NCBI RefSeq assembly: GCF_025384765.1
Contig: NZ_VHLL01000005.1
Coordinates: 115,550 to 179,549 of the forward strand
Length of the DNA stretch: 64,000 nt
Reading direction: 5' to 3'
Source: Methanoculleus formosensis
GTDB lineage: Archaea > Halobacteriota > Methanomicrobia > Methanomicrobiales > Methanoculleaceae
Both the position numbers and the translations under genes were made by a program. Below are positions 44,546 through 54,547 of this stretch, one piece after another; position 1 is the first letter of the stretch; every line of letters begins with the position of its first letter. Below the pieces are notes generated by a model. It did not search any database and was not told the origin of the DNA. It saw only the letters and a program-made list of their open reading frames with translations.

Positions 44546-46396
44546 ATGTTCAGCCCCAGTGCAATCCATATGCAGCGCTTCCAGAAGGTCGTCCTGATCT
44601 TTTTATTTCTCCTCCTGAGCGTAGCACTCATTATCACCTGGAATACACCCGCCACGGGCTATGAGTCCTCGATCTATCGATCGACGCCGCTCATACTCTG
44701 GGTGAGCTTGATCGCTTCGGTGATTGTTGGGATTACACTTATCGTTGTATCGATAGCAAAGAATGAATTGGAACAGAGTTCCCTCTGGAAGATAGGGTTT
44801 TTGCTCGTATTCCTGTGTTACACTATCTGCCTAGCTCTCTTTATCATTCGTGGTTATTACATGTGGTGTATGGGTGGAGATCCGGCCAGCCATATTGGGT
44901 TGATTAAAGAAACACTCGATACGGGACATGTTTCAACCTCGCTAATTTATCCGATCACTCATATTTACCTGTCTGAGTTCGTCTTTTTTACCGGTCTTGA
45001 TCTGGTCGTTTTACATAAAATAGTACCGCTCACCTTTGGACTGCTCTGCGCTCTGTGTATGTACGTTCTTGCTAAAGCCTTATTTGCGAATTATGGTGGT
45101 GCTGTACTTGCCGGGGTTATCAGTTGTTGTTTGACGTTTGGTTGGTATCATAATCTGACACCGAACGCACTTTCTAATATGTTAATTCCTTTTGCGTTAT
45201 TTTTAATTGTTAGGTTCCTTCAAAAGAGGGTATGGACCTGGGCCGTCCCGTTATCGGCTATCATCATCTTCTATCCTGTTTTTCATGTCCTTCCAGCTAT
45301 TGTCCTGGGGCTGATGCTCCTCACACTCTGGATCCCTGGTAAATTGGTGGAGGTGCTTCAAAATCTACGCGAAAAAAAGGCATTTATCTTAAAGTACAAC
45401 AGTGAGGATTTCCGACTAGTATTTCCTTTTCTGTTACTATTTAGCTGGTTTATCTTTTGGATCTCTTCGTTCCACGTTTTTGGATATACTATTAAAGATA
45501 TATATGATACCCTCGCTTTAGAGGAAAAAGAATCAAAAGGTGCAGCTTTCCTAGATCAGATCTCTTATGCACAGAATTATGGGTACAGTGTTATTGAGCA
45601 AGCCCTTAAGGTGTACGGTGTACAAGCGCTTCTTGTTCTTCTCTCATTATTGGCTCTACTGTTGTTATGGAGAGAATTTACTGCTAGAGGTCAGAATATG
45701 CCTCTTTTATCGTTTTATGGCCCATTCTTCGTCATTTTATTTATTATGGGTATCCTCTTTATTTTCAACCTGCCGTTCGGCCCGCTTAGATTTATGATCT
45801 ATATTTCAATGCTGGGAACATTATTCGCAGCGTATCTCCTCTCGCACTTTTTGGTTGATAGAAAATCGAAGAATAATTCTTTACTACAAAGAACCGCCTT
45901 TAAAGTGCCGTGTGTAACTGCGGTAATTATCCTTCTATTCCTCGCCAGTATGCTTATCCTCTATCCGTCGCCGTATAATCTAGGGGCGAACTACCACACA
46001 ACACAATCTGAGGTTATGGGGATGACATTCTTTTACGATTATCGTGATGTGGACATACCTGTAACAGGGATTACCGTCGCTCCAGGAAGATTTTCCCGTG
46101 CGTTTCTAACTCCTGAAGAGCAATCTGTTCAACGTCTTCCTATGTATCTTGGAGGTCGGATTGTTCCATGGCATTTCGGATACGATAGACATCATACATT
46201 AGCAGCTCATTATACCGATGAGATTGATATGATTATAACTCAAAGGGACAGATTGCAGTATGTAGATTTATTCCCTAATATGGCGAAATTACGATTTACT
46301 GAACAGGATTTTGAGCAACTGGATTATGATCCTGGTATGAGTTTCCTGTACTCAAACGGAGGCTTTGACCTCCGGAAAGTTACTACAGTAGTTTAA
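44546..46396 (+). CDS. Large multi-spanning membrane protein of the glycan locus (GT-C-like)
   Basis: A 616-residue protein with about 12-13 predicted membrane helices through residue 480 and a C-terminal soluble part of about 130 residues. A loop after the third helix has MGGDPASHIGLIKE, where Asp/His residues face outside as in GT-C glycosyltransferases that use polyprenyl-linked sugars. The GT-C call is from layout only; it could also be a polymerase-like protein. It starts 2 nt after the previous stop, and Met 9 is an alternative start. Confidence 0.65.
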   Translation: MFSPSAIHMQRFQKVVLIFLFLLLSVALIITWNTPATGYESSIYRSTPLILWVSLIASVIVGITLIVVSIAKNELEQSSLWKIGFLLVFLCYTICLALFIIRGYYMWCMGGDPASHIGLIKETLDTGHVSTSLIYPITHIYLSEFVFFTGLDLVVLHKIVPLTFGLLCALCMYVLAKALFANYGGAVLAGVISCCLTFGWYHNLTPNALSNMLIPFALFLIVRFLQKRVWTWAVPLSAIIIFYPVFHVLPAIVLGLMLLTLWIPGKLVEVLQNLREKKAFILKYNSEDFRLVFPFLLLFSWFIFWISSFHVFGYTIKDIYDTLALEEKESKGAAFLDQISYAQNYGYSVIEQALKVYGVQALLVLLSLLALLLLWREFTARGQNMPLLSFYGPFFVILFIMGILFIFNLPFGPLRFMIYISMLGTLFAAYLLSHFLVDRKSKNNSLLQRTAFKVPCVTAVIILLFLASMLILYPSPYNLGANYHTTQSEVMGMTFFYDYRDVDIPVTGITVAPGRFSRAFLTPEEQSVQRLPMYLGGRIVPWHFGYDRHHTLAAHYTDEIDMIITQRDRLQYVDLFPNMAKLRFTEQDFEQLDYDPGMSFLYSNGGFDLRKVTTVV

Positions 46397-46405
46397 GGTG
46401 GTCGT

Positions 46406-47743
46406 TTGAGAAATATTCTTATCATTACCTATTTCTTCCCTCCTACGCCCAATATCGGTGGAATTCGTTTATATGGGCTTGCAAAGTACCTCACTGAGTA
46501 TGGCTGGAACCCAATCATGTTGACACCAGTCTTGCCAGGGGAACCAGATTCGCGATTCCGCGTTATTCAAACGCCCTACGACGACGTGGTTGGGCTCTGG
46601 AAGAAACGCATGGGGCTAAATACAAAAGAATCGTTAAATGCTCAATTGGGGGTTTCCAGGGCGAAAGATCGCCCCTCTGTCATAGATCGCCTTGTATACC
46701 TCCCGAATGAAATAATCACCTATCCCGATCCTATCAGGGGTTGGTATAAGCATGCAGGTCAGGCGGGAGAAAGACTTCTCCAGAGTGAGCGGATCGATGC
46801 AATCCTCAGCTCATCATACCCCATAACGTGTCACCTTATTGCCAAGACTCTCGCGGAGAAGTACCAGATCCCCTGGATTGCGGATCTCCGTGATCTCTGG
46901 ACTCAGAATCCTTATCATAATCATTGCGCTCTCCGGAGGTTTGCTGAAAGGCGCCTGGAACTCCGGACACTTGACAAAGCGAGTGCACTGGTGACGGTAT
47001 CCAGGCCTCTGGCAGACGACCTGAGCCGCCTGCACACCCATAAACCAGTATATGTTATCACTAACGGATTTGATCCAGAGGATGCATCTTTTGCCCCACC
47101 GGAATTAACGGATAAATTCACCATAACCTATACTGGGGCGCTTTATGGCGGAAAACGGGATCCCTCAATGCTCTTTGAAGCTCTAAAAAATCTAATAAGT
47201 GATGGTGTTATCGACCCAGAGCGTGTTGAAGTCCGTTTCTTCGGCTCACAGGATCCCTGGTTATGCGACGAGATCAAGGGCGCCGGCCTGGAAGGTGTTG
47301 TCAAAGTTTTCGGGTTCGTCCCGAGAGACCAGGCGCTCCAGAGGCAGCGTGAGTCACAACTCTTACTCTTGCTCTTATGGAACAACCCGCAGGAGAAAGG
47401 GGTGTACACCGGGAAGGTCTTTGAGTACCTTGCCGCCGGGAGGCCGATCATCACGCTAGGCGGTCCAGAAGAGAGTGTCGTGAAAGATTTGCTTAACGAG
47501 ACACGGGCCGGGCATTACGCAACATCGTTGGAGGACCTGGAAGTTGCCTTGTCCAAGTATTATTCGGAGTACGTAAGAACCGGAGCAATACCCCCCACTG
47601 AAGAGAGTGCAACCTCCAAATACAGTCATCTGGAGATGGCGAAAAAATTCGCTGGCGTTCTTGATAAGGTCCAAACAGAGGCATCTCAGCATTCCACGTC
47701 CGTAGCTGCACGTAGTGATTCGGCGCAGAAGTTCACTCAATAA
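46406..47743 (+). CDS. GT4-like glycosyltransferase
   Basis: A 445-residue GT-B enzyme: ILIITYFFPPTPNIGGIRLY at the N terminus, ADLRDLWTQNP in the acceptor half, VITNGFDPED and ITYTGALYGGKRDP in the donor half, and GKVFEYLAAGRPII with a Glu of the donor site. The start is TTG, set by AGGTGG a few bases upstream. It ends the first run of plus-strand genes in the locus. Confidence 0.85.
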   Translation: MRNILIITYFFPPTPNIGGIRLYGLAKYLTEYGWNPIMLTPVLPGEPDSRFRVIQTPYDDVVGLWKKRMGLNTKESLNAQLGVSRAKDRPSVIDRLVYLPNEIITYPDPIRGWYKHAGQAGERLLQSERIDAILSSSYPITCHLIAKTLAEKYQIPWIADLRDLWTQNPYHNHCALRRFAERRLELRTLDKASALVTVSRPLADDLSRLHTHKPVYVITNGFDPEDASFAPPELTDKFTITYTGALYGGKRDPSMLFEALKNLISDGVIDPERVEVRFFGSQDPWLCDEIKGAGLEGVVKVFGFVPRDQALQRQRESQLLLLLLWNNPQEKGVYTGKVFEYLAAGRPIITLGGPEESVVKDLLNETRAGHYATSLEDLEVALSKYYSEYVRTGAIPPTEESATSKYSHLEMAKKFAGVLDKVQTEASQHSTSVAARSDSAQKFTQ

Positions 47744-47997
47744 GGCCCCAAAAATACCGCTTATGTCCTGGCGTTCAAGGGAAAGGTGGCCTTAGAAATT
47801 TTTCTGGAATGCTGTATTGTGCTGAAAATCGTACACTGGCCCTGTATCAGTTCATCTGCTGGAAGCAGGCGTTCCGCTTCTGCCCACTCTTCAGAATTTG
47901 ATCGTTTGAAGATCTTGAGTGTTCCGCGATAAGTCAAATCTTGCCATTGCGCCATGAGATTGAGGATCTGGGATCAACCTCCCTTATCAGAGATCTT
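47744..47997. other. Gap downstream of the helical-protein gene
   Basis: About 250 bases between convergent genes. A 64-codon minus-strand frame (47761-47955) is present but has no convincing start signal. Confidence 0.3.
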
Positions 47998-49449
47998 CTA
48001 GAGGGCCACGTCATTGTTCCGGGAATAAATCTTCCGTAAATAATCATACCCCGCGGCCAGATAGAAGTTACAGATCCTGTCCGCTCTCTCTTTCTGCCCG
48101 GAACGATAGAGAACATCAACAATCCGTCGAAGGTGCTTCTCCTCGTACGGCAGGTGGTTCCCCATGTTTGAGTTGATCAGGGTCAGCTCAGCAACTTTCC
48201 CGGGCGCCACTTCAACACGCTCCTGGAAGTAATCAAAGAAACGCAGACTACCCACTCCATTTCGCACGTAGGCAGCAGATATTTTCAACCATTCGTACAT
48301 CTCATCGTCTATCTCATCGAATATCGAGATCCAGTTAAACAATCCCGCCAGGATCTTCTGCTTATCTGGCTCAACATCCCCGACTGCATAGCGGTTCATG
48401 ATCCACCTCCAGAGCGCTTTTACCTTCCCTTTCATCTCTGCATTGAGCAAATCATGTCTATTGAAGTACCAAATCGCCCAGATCATGGTAGATATCTGCT
48501 TAAGATCACCCCGCTCGATCAGCTCCGACAGCAAACTCCCGGGATCGTCTATTTCCTCCTCAGCGTTGAGGTATTCCCGACAGATGCTTGCAATAAGGAG
48601 TTTCCGCACCTCATGATCATCATCAAAGGCCCCAAGGGCTCTAGAATAGTCGCGATGATCCCGCAGGAGCCTGTAACACTTTCTGCTCGGCGCGGCATAC
48701 CGTATGTATCCCCTGAATGCAGACCTCCAGTGATTCTCATCACCCCTGGGAAATATAGCATCCAGGTTTTCTGTCACCCAGTCCTCATCCAGATAGCAGA
48801 GCTGCGGCAGGCACCTCCCCACTACAGCCAAAAACTCAAGGGTCCTCTCAGATGGCCGGCCGAGCTGGCTGACAAACCGATCCCTGATGCTTCTTACCCA
48901 GCGGGTTCCTGATTCCTTCTCAATTATCGGAGCGACGCTCATTGAGTAAGAGATCATTGTGTGGAAGATCGCAGATTGCGGTGTTATTACCTGCAGCATA
49001 GTAAAGTCGCTCGCGTCTCTGACTTGAGGGGTCGTCCTGTCTGCCAGGATCGTAAGGATCTTCTCAGTTTTTGAGCGTAACTCTGGTCTGGAGAGATATT
49101 CCTCATGTCTTACGCCTTCCGTGATCAGATCGCTAATCGCTACTACCGCATCGGGCTCGAAGTTATATCTTGCATCTCCGGTCTCCTCTCTCAAGAAATC
49201 TTCCGATTCGACAAGATACAGGATGTAGTCGATCGCCAGACCCCAATCCAGGGCGGAACCTCCTTTTCGGGCATCGGTTAATCCTCTCAGGAGGGCGTTC
49301 AGATAGATGGATGGTAGTTCTGGGCGCTCTTCGAGGATACTGTAGAATTTATCCGGTGTTTGTGCAACGCAATCCCCAAAAACATGTGCCAAGCCTCTGC
49401 TTGATAGCCCCTTGAATCCTGATATGATACGAGCGATATGAGCATTCAT
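47998..49449 (-). CDS. Helical protein of unknown function (possibly C-terminal part of a large protein)
   Basis: A 483-residue, almost all-helical, soluble protein with no signal peptide and no catalytic motif that I recognise. The helices repeat in short pairs, as in the C-terminal regions of very large STAND/ATPase-type proteins. It could be the detached end of such a protein. It is antisense to the surrounding glycan genes and GC is intermediate. The start at 49449 overlaps the stop of a small upstream frame (ATGA). Confidence 0.5.
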   Translation of the reverse strand: MNAHIARIISGFKGLSSRGLAHVFGDCVAQTPDKFYSILEERPELPSIYLNALLRGLTDARKGGSALDWGLAIDYILYLVESEDFLREETGDARYNFEPDAVVAISDLITEGVRHEEYLSRPELRSKTEKILTILADRTTPQVRDASDFTMLQVITPQSAIFHTMISYSMSVAPIIEKESGTRWVRSIRDRFVSQLGRPSERTLEFLAVVGRCLPQLCYLDEDWVTENLDAIFPRGDENHWRSAFRGYIRYAAPSRKCYRLLRDHRDYSRALGAFDDDHEVRKLLIASICREYLNAEEEIDDPGSLLSELIERGDLKQISTMIWAIWYFNRHDLLNAEMKGKVKALWRWIMNRYAVGDVEPDKQKILAGLFNWISIFDEIDDEMYEWLKISAAYVRNGVGSLRFFDYFQERVEVAPGKVAELTLINSNMGNHLPYEEKHLRRIVDVLYRSGQKERADRICNFYLAAGYDYLRKIYSRNNDVAL

Positions 49450-49676
49450 TCCTGGGACTGATTCACCTGGCATGCAGCGTCATGATCGCGAAAGTATTGG
49501 GATGACCTCATCATCAACATTCTTTCGCGCAGCAATTCGGAGAATATAACTTCATCCTCGTCCAGATAATAGATCCAAAACTGTCTAAAATTCAGATCAA
49601 TTACAGGGGAATCGATAAGAGAGCACGCCCCGGTACACCGGGGAGCCTTTGAGCCAGACAGATGACAGGCAACCAC
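49446..49676 (-). CDS. Small upstream frame, hypothetical
   Basis: A 76-codon frame coupled by ATGA to the 483-residue protein. The second half (FRQFWIYYLDEDEVIFSELL) has protein-like character; the first part may be spurious since it runs past the flippase start on the other strand. It may be a broken upstream part of the same protein. Confidence 0.3.
   Translation of the reverse strand: MVACHLSGSKAPRCTGACSLIDSPVIDLNFRQFWIYYLDEDEVIFSELLRERMLMMRSSQYFRDHDAACQVNQSQE
49628..49643. repeat. Perfect hairpin before the flippase gene
   Basis: CCCCGGT, AC, ACCGGGG: 7-base perfect arms, 18 bases before the flippase ATG and at the 5' side of the minus-strand helical-protein genes. Confidence 0.5.
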
Positions 49677-51035
49677 CAGCAGAGCATAGTCTCCAGGTTC
49701 CTTTCATGCCTGATCCCGGTCGTGAAGAGGAACCCCCATACTTCCCGGGCGATTGAGTTTATCCTGAATAATCCGCTCTACAAAGGCGTACTCATCCTCG
49801 GCAGCGGCACCGCGGTTGCCCAGTTGATCGGGCTTGTCACGATGCCGATCATCACCCGGCTCTACCTCCCATCAGAGATGGGTATTCTTGCGGTGTATTC
49901 GTCTGTCCTGGCGATCTTCGGCGTCGGAGCCACTCTCCGCTATGAATTCGCATATGCACTCCCCAAAGAGAACGAAGACACGATCAATCTCTTTGGGTTG
50001 TGTCTGATACTCCTGTGTATCACAACGTCGGCGTTTGCGCTCATTCTCTTTTTTGGAAGGGATCTGCTGGTCAATGCGCTCGACCTTGGGGTTATTGAGC
50101 AGTACATTTGGTTCCTCCTCATCGGCTTCTTCGGGATGGGCCTGTATACCATGTTAAACTACTGGGCTGTCCGGCAGAGGGATTACAAAAGGATCACTTA
50201 CACGAAGATCAACCAGGGTGCCGGCGGTTCGGTATGCAAGATCCTCCTCGGCATTCTCTCTCTCGGGCCGGTAGGGTTGATTATTGGGCATATTGTTTCC
50301 CAGATCGCCGGGATAACCACGCTTGCCCGTGCGATGTGGAGGAAGGAGAGAAATAATCTCAAGGCCATCTCCTGGAGCCGCATGAAGAGCGTCGCAAAGA
50401 CATACAGGAGTTTTCCGGCGTTTAATTTTCCAGCCTCCATTGTCAATACAATGTCGCTGGAGCTTCCTTCCCTCATGCTGCTTGCGCTCTATGATCCGGC
50501 GGTTGTGGGATTTTACGCGCTTGCCAATATGCTAGTGGTGCTTCCAGGCAGGTTTGTTTCAGGTTCAATGGGACAGGCATACCTTGGGGAAGCATCGAAG
50601 ATGGTTCGGGAAAGGTCGCAGGAACTGCGGTCCCTGTATGTGAGAACACTCAAGCACCTGTTGGTGATTGCTATCCCTCTGATCGGCATCCCAGCACTGT
50701 GTGCTCCGTTTGTGGTCCCGTTCATTTTTGGAGGTTCGTGGGCTGAGGCAGGATGGTACTGCTGGCCGTTGGCACTGGCGGCTATAATGGGGTTTGTGGT
50801 ATCTCCAACATCGTTCTTAAGTCTATATGGTTACAATCGGTGGCAGCTCATCTGGGACATTGGGCGGGTTATTTTAGCTTTATTTGGATTTTATGTCAGT
50901 TACGCTCTTGGATTTCCAGTGCTCATCACTCTTTTGGTGTATTCGATTATAAGAGTTTCAATGAACTACATTCTCATTATATTAAATATTAAAGCAATGT
51001 CCAATATCTTAAATAGAACCTTAGTCGACAACTAA
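49662..51035 (+). CDS. Oligosaccharide flippase (Wzx/MOP-type)
   Basis: A 457-residue protein with about 12 membrane helices. The first segments (GSGTAVAQLIGLVTMPIITR) have the typical N-terminal MOP-flippase look. Such proteins move lipid-linked oligosaccharides across the membrane for assembly outside, which fits the glycosyltransferases before it. There is no good ribosome site before the ATG. Composition becomes AT-rich in the last 80 codons. Confidence 0.88.
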   Translation: MTGNHQQSIVSRFLSCLIPVVKRNPHTSRAIEFILNNPLYKGVLILGSGTAVAQLIGLVTMPIITRLYLPSEMGILAVYSSVLAIFGVGATLRYEFAYALPKENEDTINLFGLCLILLCITTSAFALILFFGRDLLVNALDLGVIEQYIWFLLIGFFGMGLYTMLNYWAVRQRDYKRITYTKINQGAGGSVCKILLGILSLGPVGLIIGHIVSQIAGITTLARAMWRKERNNLKAISWSRMKSVAKTYRSFPAFNFPASIVNTMSLELPSLMLLALYDPAVVGFYALANMLVVLPGRFVSGSMGQAYLGEASKMVRERSQELRSLYVRTLKHLLVIAIPLIGIPALCAPFVVPFIFGGSWAEAGWYCWPLALAAIMGFVVSPTSFLSLYGYNRWQLIWDIGRVILALFGFYVSYALGFPVLITLLVYSIIRVSMNYILIILNIKAMSNILNRTLVDN

Positions 51036-51057
51036 TTTCTAAAAAGAATTTCAAAAC

Positions 51058-51069
51058 TGTTTTATATGC
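51058..51069 (+). promoter_or_regulatory. Promoter of the capA-like gene
   Basis: GTTTTATATGC is a strong archaeal TATA element about 35 bases before the ATG; transcription would start about 10 bases from it. No ribosome site is seen. Confidence 0.6.
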
Positions 51070-51074
51070 TTATA

Positions 51075-51091
51075 ACACCAATATATGGTGT
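51075..51091. promoter_or_regulatory. Palindrome at the transcription start of the capA-like gene
   Basis: ACACCA, ATATA, TGGTGT: a perfect 6-base inverted repeat between TATA box and ATG, in a position suited to a repressor. Confidence 0.45.
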
Positions 51092-51100
51092 AGATTTCCA

Positions 51101-52267
51101 ATGAGACTAATATTTACTGGAGATTTTTCTGTTAGCGGAATTTTCTCCCAAAATGTATCGTCTGGAAATGAAATACTAGATGAAGAAATTAGAGAGATAT
51201 TTCAAAACGCCGACTATGTAAATATCAACCTCGAGAACCCCATCACCAACGCTCCATTCAGGGAAAAGAGGGGGATTGCATTAAGAGCTCCCCCGAAAAC
51301 TGCAGAATATTTGAAGGATCGTTACATTAACATCTGCACACTGGCAAACAACCATATCATGGATTGTGGTCGCATTGGGCTGAATAATACCATAGATTCT
51401 CTTAACCAAAATGGAATTAAATTCTATGGGATTGGCGGTCATCACTCCTACCTTCTGTTAAATAAAGATAATATAAAAGTTGCACTGATTGCTTCCTGCC
51501 ACAAAGAAGGTCCTTTGTGGGATGGATATAATCCTGCACCCTTTTCATTTAAAATGAGAGATTTAAAACAATTAATCAAAAAAATTAAAAATACTGACGA
51601 ACCAGATTATATCATATTTAGCTATCATGGAGGGACAGAGTTCAACCTCATCCCGGAGCCGGGGAGGCGAAGATTTTTCCATAAATTGACCGATTCAGGT
51701 ATCGACATCATAATTGGTCATCATGCTCATGTCCCGCAGGGAATAGAGGTTCATGAGAGAAGCATTATTGTTTATGGGCTCGGTAATTTCTGCTTTGACA
51801 TACCTTGCCATAAAAAACATCAATATACAGCAGAATCCTATTTTATTGAATTAAATCTTGCTAAAAGCAAACCCCCATCTATTACTAAATATTATATAGG
51901 AATAGATGGAGATACGGGACATGTGTCATTAAACAATAATGAAACGGTGAGGAATTCTTTTGATGACAAATTACAAGTGTTTCAAACTTCAAAAAAGTAC
52001 AATTCTCACTGGGAGCGAGAAGCTTTTAGAGTGTACTTCGGCAATAAATTGACCTCGAATGCGAACAATAGCGAAAAAATCTTGAAACGGTCCGCATCTC
52101 CAAATAAGATGAATAAAAGAGTGCAAAATAGCATTAATCAGAGAGGATTAATTCGGACAATGTACCTTTCAATGAGAGTGATAATACGAGATATTGTGCA
52201 TCCAGCTAGGAGAGTCTTGCTGATTGGGGCGACTAAATATGTTTTTAAGAGAACTGGAAATGGTTAG
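51101..52267 (+). CDS. CapA-like metallophosphatase-fold protein
   Basis: A 388-residue protein of the PGA_cap family. It keeps the metal-binding layout: FTGDFS at the N terminus, NINLENP, LANNHIMD, FSYHGG, and GHHAHVPQG. Members are linked to poly-gamma-glutamate or capsule formation, though many act in other surface-polymer pathways. The C-terminal 100 residues are basic and unlike the core. It is AT-rich and has its own promoter. Confidence 0.87.
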   Translation: MRLIFTGDFSVSGIFSQNVSSGNEILDEEIREIFQNADYVNINLENPITNAPFREKRGIALRAPPKTAEYLKDRYINICTLANNHIMDCGRIGLNNTIDSLNQNGIKFYGIGGHHSYLLLNKDNIKVALIASCHKEGPLWDGYNPAPFSFKMRDLKQLIKKIKNTDEPDYIIFSYHGGTEFNLIPEPGRRRFFHKLTDSGIDIIIGHHAHVPQGIEVHERSIIVYGLGNFCFDIPCHKKHQYTAESYFIELNLAKSKPPSITKYYIGIDGDTGHVSLNNNETVRNSFDDKLQVFQTSKKYNSHWEREAFRVYFGNKLTSNANNSEKILKRSASPNKMNKRVQNSINQRGLIRTMYLSMRVIIRDIVHPARRVLLIGATKYVFKRTGNG

Positions 52268-52318
52268 TAATATACTTTACTCCTAATGTACTGCTTCTTA
52301 TTATTGCTAAGATCGTGA

Positions 52319-54118
52319 ATGGCGCCTCTGAAGCATTTATTACACTTAGATGCCTCACCTTTAATGAGAATTTATGGGGATACTACTGGGAGTCAGGCCA
52401 TGAAGGTTGAAATGTCTTTCCATAATCATTACTACCCGTGGACGGAAATCAAAGCTAATGATATTACCTGCTGGCTGAAGGGAACGTTCTTCTATGAGAA
52501 TGAACTCCTTCGGGGTGATGATGTCGTTCGTCTCTTTTCTTCAGTCCTAGAGGGCTCCCGGGTCGACCATGAAGCCCTGAAGGCCCTTCTCCTTGCTCTG
52601 AACGGGAACTTTGCCCTTACTATGGAGAGTCCCGGGTGTATCTTCTGCGCGGTGGACCGTGTCAGGAGTACCCCTCTTTTCTACGCTGTGAGCGGGAGTG
52701 AGGCTCTCTTTTCGGACGATGCGAACCATCTCCGGGACCGCCTGAATCCTCCCTTCAATGAAGAAAACGGTGCCGAGTTCTTGGTCACCGGATATGTCAC
52801 CGGCCCCGACACCCTCTTTGATGGAATATCCCAGATCCTGGCCGGGGAGTATCTCGTCTACAACAAAAGGGATGGAGCCCTTGCCACACACTTTTATCAC
52901 CGTTTCTGGCATGGGAATTACTTCTCGGACTCGGACGAGGAGTTGTTGGACCAGCTTGACGAAGTCTTTGTGCGTGTCTTTGAGCGGCTTATCGAGTCCA
53001 CAAAGGGCCGCCAGATCGTGGTCCCTCTCAGTGGAGGGCTGGACTCGCGGATCATCGTTGCGATGCTGAAACGGCTCGGTGTGGAGGGGGTGATCTGTTT
53101 TACCTACGGGAAGAAGGGCAACCGGGAGGCAGAGATCAGCAGGCAGGTGGCGGAGGCGCTGGGGTACCAATGGCATTTCGTTGAGTATACTAATGAGAAG
53201 TGGTATGCCTGCGCGTATGCAGATGATATGAAGGCATATTATTCTTACGCGGGCAACCTGGTGTCAATTCCCCACATACAGGACTATCTCGCCGTTAAGG
53301 AACTGAAGGGAGAGGGAAAGATCCCTGAAAACGTGGTCTTTGTGCCGGGACACAGTGGGGATATGCTTGCAGGAAGTTGGATTCCCCAAGATTACGATCA
53401 ACCGCAGGCCTATACTTTTGAAAAGTTCCTGGAAGATAGCCTGAAAAAACACTATCGGCTCTGGAAGTGGGATGAGGCTGAACTTGGGTCTCTCTTCGAG
53501 GGTAAGATCGGGAAAAGCGTAGAGGACATTTCAGTCCACAACAATGAATCTTGTGCGAATGTAATAGAACTATTTAATTTCAATGAGAGGCAGGCGAAGT
53601 TCATTGTCAATTCTGTTCGCGTCTATGAGTTTTTTGGATTTCAGTGGCGAATCCCACTGTGGGATGCAGAATTGATCGATTTCTTCCTGAGGGTGCCATT
53701 GATGTTGAGGCTCAAACAGGTGCTATATCGGGAATATGCAATGAATAAATTGTTTATAGGTCCTTTAGAAACTCTACGGAATCTTGATAGCACTGCCAAT
53801 CTTAAGGTTGGTAGTAAGCATTACGCTCGCAATGGCTTTATATCGAATATCAAATCTTCCCTGAAAGAATTACCGTTACTTGGGAAACTTGGGAAAAACG
53901 TCTATACTTTCAGGCGAATCCATACCGAGTACGACACCCATCCTCTTGCTTGGTACGGTATCCTTCCGAAAGATCGCTTCCTAAAAATATATTCGGGCGC
54001 AGAACATGTCAATTCATTTGTTGGATTATCCTATATCAATAGGCTCTGTCCCGCTTCGTTAAGTGGTGCAGTTAAGAGATACTTCAAGAATGCAGATCAG
54101 GTACTGTCAGCACTATAA
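52319..54118 (+). CDS. Asparagine synthase-like amidotransferase
   Basis: A 599-residue protein of the AsnB family. The C-terminal synthetase domain has the PP-loop PLSGGLDSR (about residue 238) that adenylates a carboxylate. The N-terminal part looks like a class II glutaminase fold but no Cys follows the initiator Met at either possible start (52319 or Met 28 at 52400), so glutamine hydrolysis is unlikely. In glycan loci such proteins are thought to amidate uronic acids; here uronates are made by ugd and the dehydrogenase at 56-57 kb. That role is inferred. Confidence 0.87.
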   Translation: MAPLKHLLHLDASPLMRIYGDTTGSQAMKVEMSFHNHYYPWTEIKANDITCWLKGTFFYENELLRGDDVVRLFSSVLEGSRVDHEALKALLLALNGNFALTMESPGCIFCAVDRVRSTPLFYAVSGSEALFSDDANHLRDRLNPPFNEENGAEFLVTGYVTGPDTLFDGISQILAGEYLVYNKRDGALATHFYHRFWHGNYFSDSDEELLDQLDEVFVRVFERLIESTKGRQIVVPLSGGLDSRIIVAMLKRLGVEGVICFTYGKKGNREAEISRQVAEALGYQWHFVEYTNEKWYACAYADDMKAYYSYAGNLVSIPHIQDYLAVKELKGEGKIPENVVFVPGHSGDMLAGSWIPQDYDQPQAYTFEKFLEDSLKKHYRLWKWDEAELGSLFEGKIGKSVEDISVHNNESCANVIELFNFNERQAKFIVNSVRVYEFFGFQWRIPLWDAELIDFFLRVPLMLRLKQVLYREYAMNKLFIGPLETLRNLDSTANLKVGSKHYARNGFISNIKSSLKELPLLGKLGKNVYTFRRIHTEYDTHPLAWYGILPKDRFLKIYSGAEHVNSFVGLSYINRLCPASLSGAVKRYFKNADQVLSAL

Positions 54119-54189
54119 GTGCAGGTAGTTGTATGTTTGTGCTCTCTATGAGGCTGCAAATGTGAGAATTAAGTTTTGTGGATGAGTAG

Positions 54190-54373
54190 AACTCGATGCA
54201 CAGAATAGGCCGGCCCTGCCACCCGGTGGCGAGGTTGTCGATGATGACGACGTCGTGGTGTTGAGCTAAGTGCGATGTTCCGCAGGAACGGAGCGGGAGC
54301 ACCGTTAAGGTGCGACTGTGTCTGCAAGGTTTGACCCGATGAAGCCGGCCCCGCCGGTGACGATGTAGCGCAT
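54190..54373 (-). pseudogene. NAD-dependent epimerase, N-terminal remnant (copy 1)
   Basis: From the ATG at 54373 the frame reads MRYIVTGGAGFIGSNLAD, the NAD site of an extended SDR epimerase. A roughly 47-base palindromic element then interrupts it. After the element another frame continues with QHHDVVIIDNLATG. The remainder is lost. A sister remnant lies at 60940-61269, and even the sequence upstream of both is similar. Confidence 0.75.
54272..54315 (+). repeat. Palindromic element, copy in the epimerase remnant
   Basis: GCGAT, stem GTTCC-GCA-GGAAC, then GAGC, GG, GAGCACC-GTTAA-GGTGCGA. It splits the epimerase remnant compared with its sister copy. Confidence 0.65.
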
Positions 54374-54547
54374 GAATAGTTTACGTTGAGTGTCGGTTTA
54401 GGGCTTTCTGAATTGAACTGGGGGCGGCTGGTCTGCCTTTGTTCTGGCGTGGGCCCGGGACATTGCAGTTGGCGTTCTGTTTGAAGAGGAGCAGCCCACG
54501 AACAAAAGCATGGGCAGTGATGAAAGATCGGGAGCTCTGATATCCCC

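Larger units (their letters stand above)
54119..54547. other. Gene-poor region with epimerase remnant and palindromic element
   Basis: No intact gene. It holds a decayed sugar-epimerase start (54190-54373, minus strand) interrupted by a palindromic repeat element (54272-54315). Confidence 0.6.
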
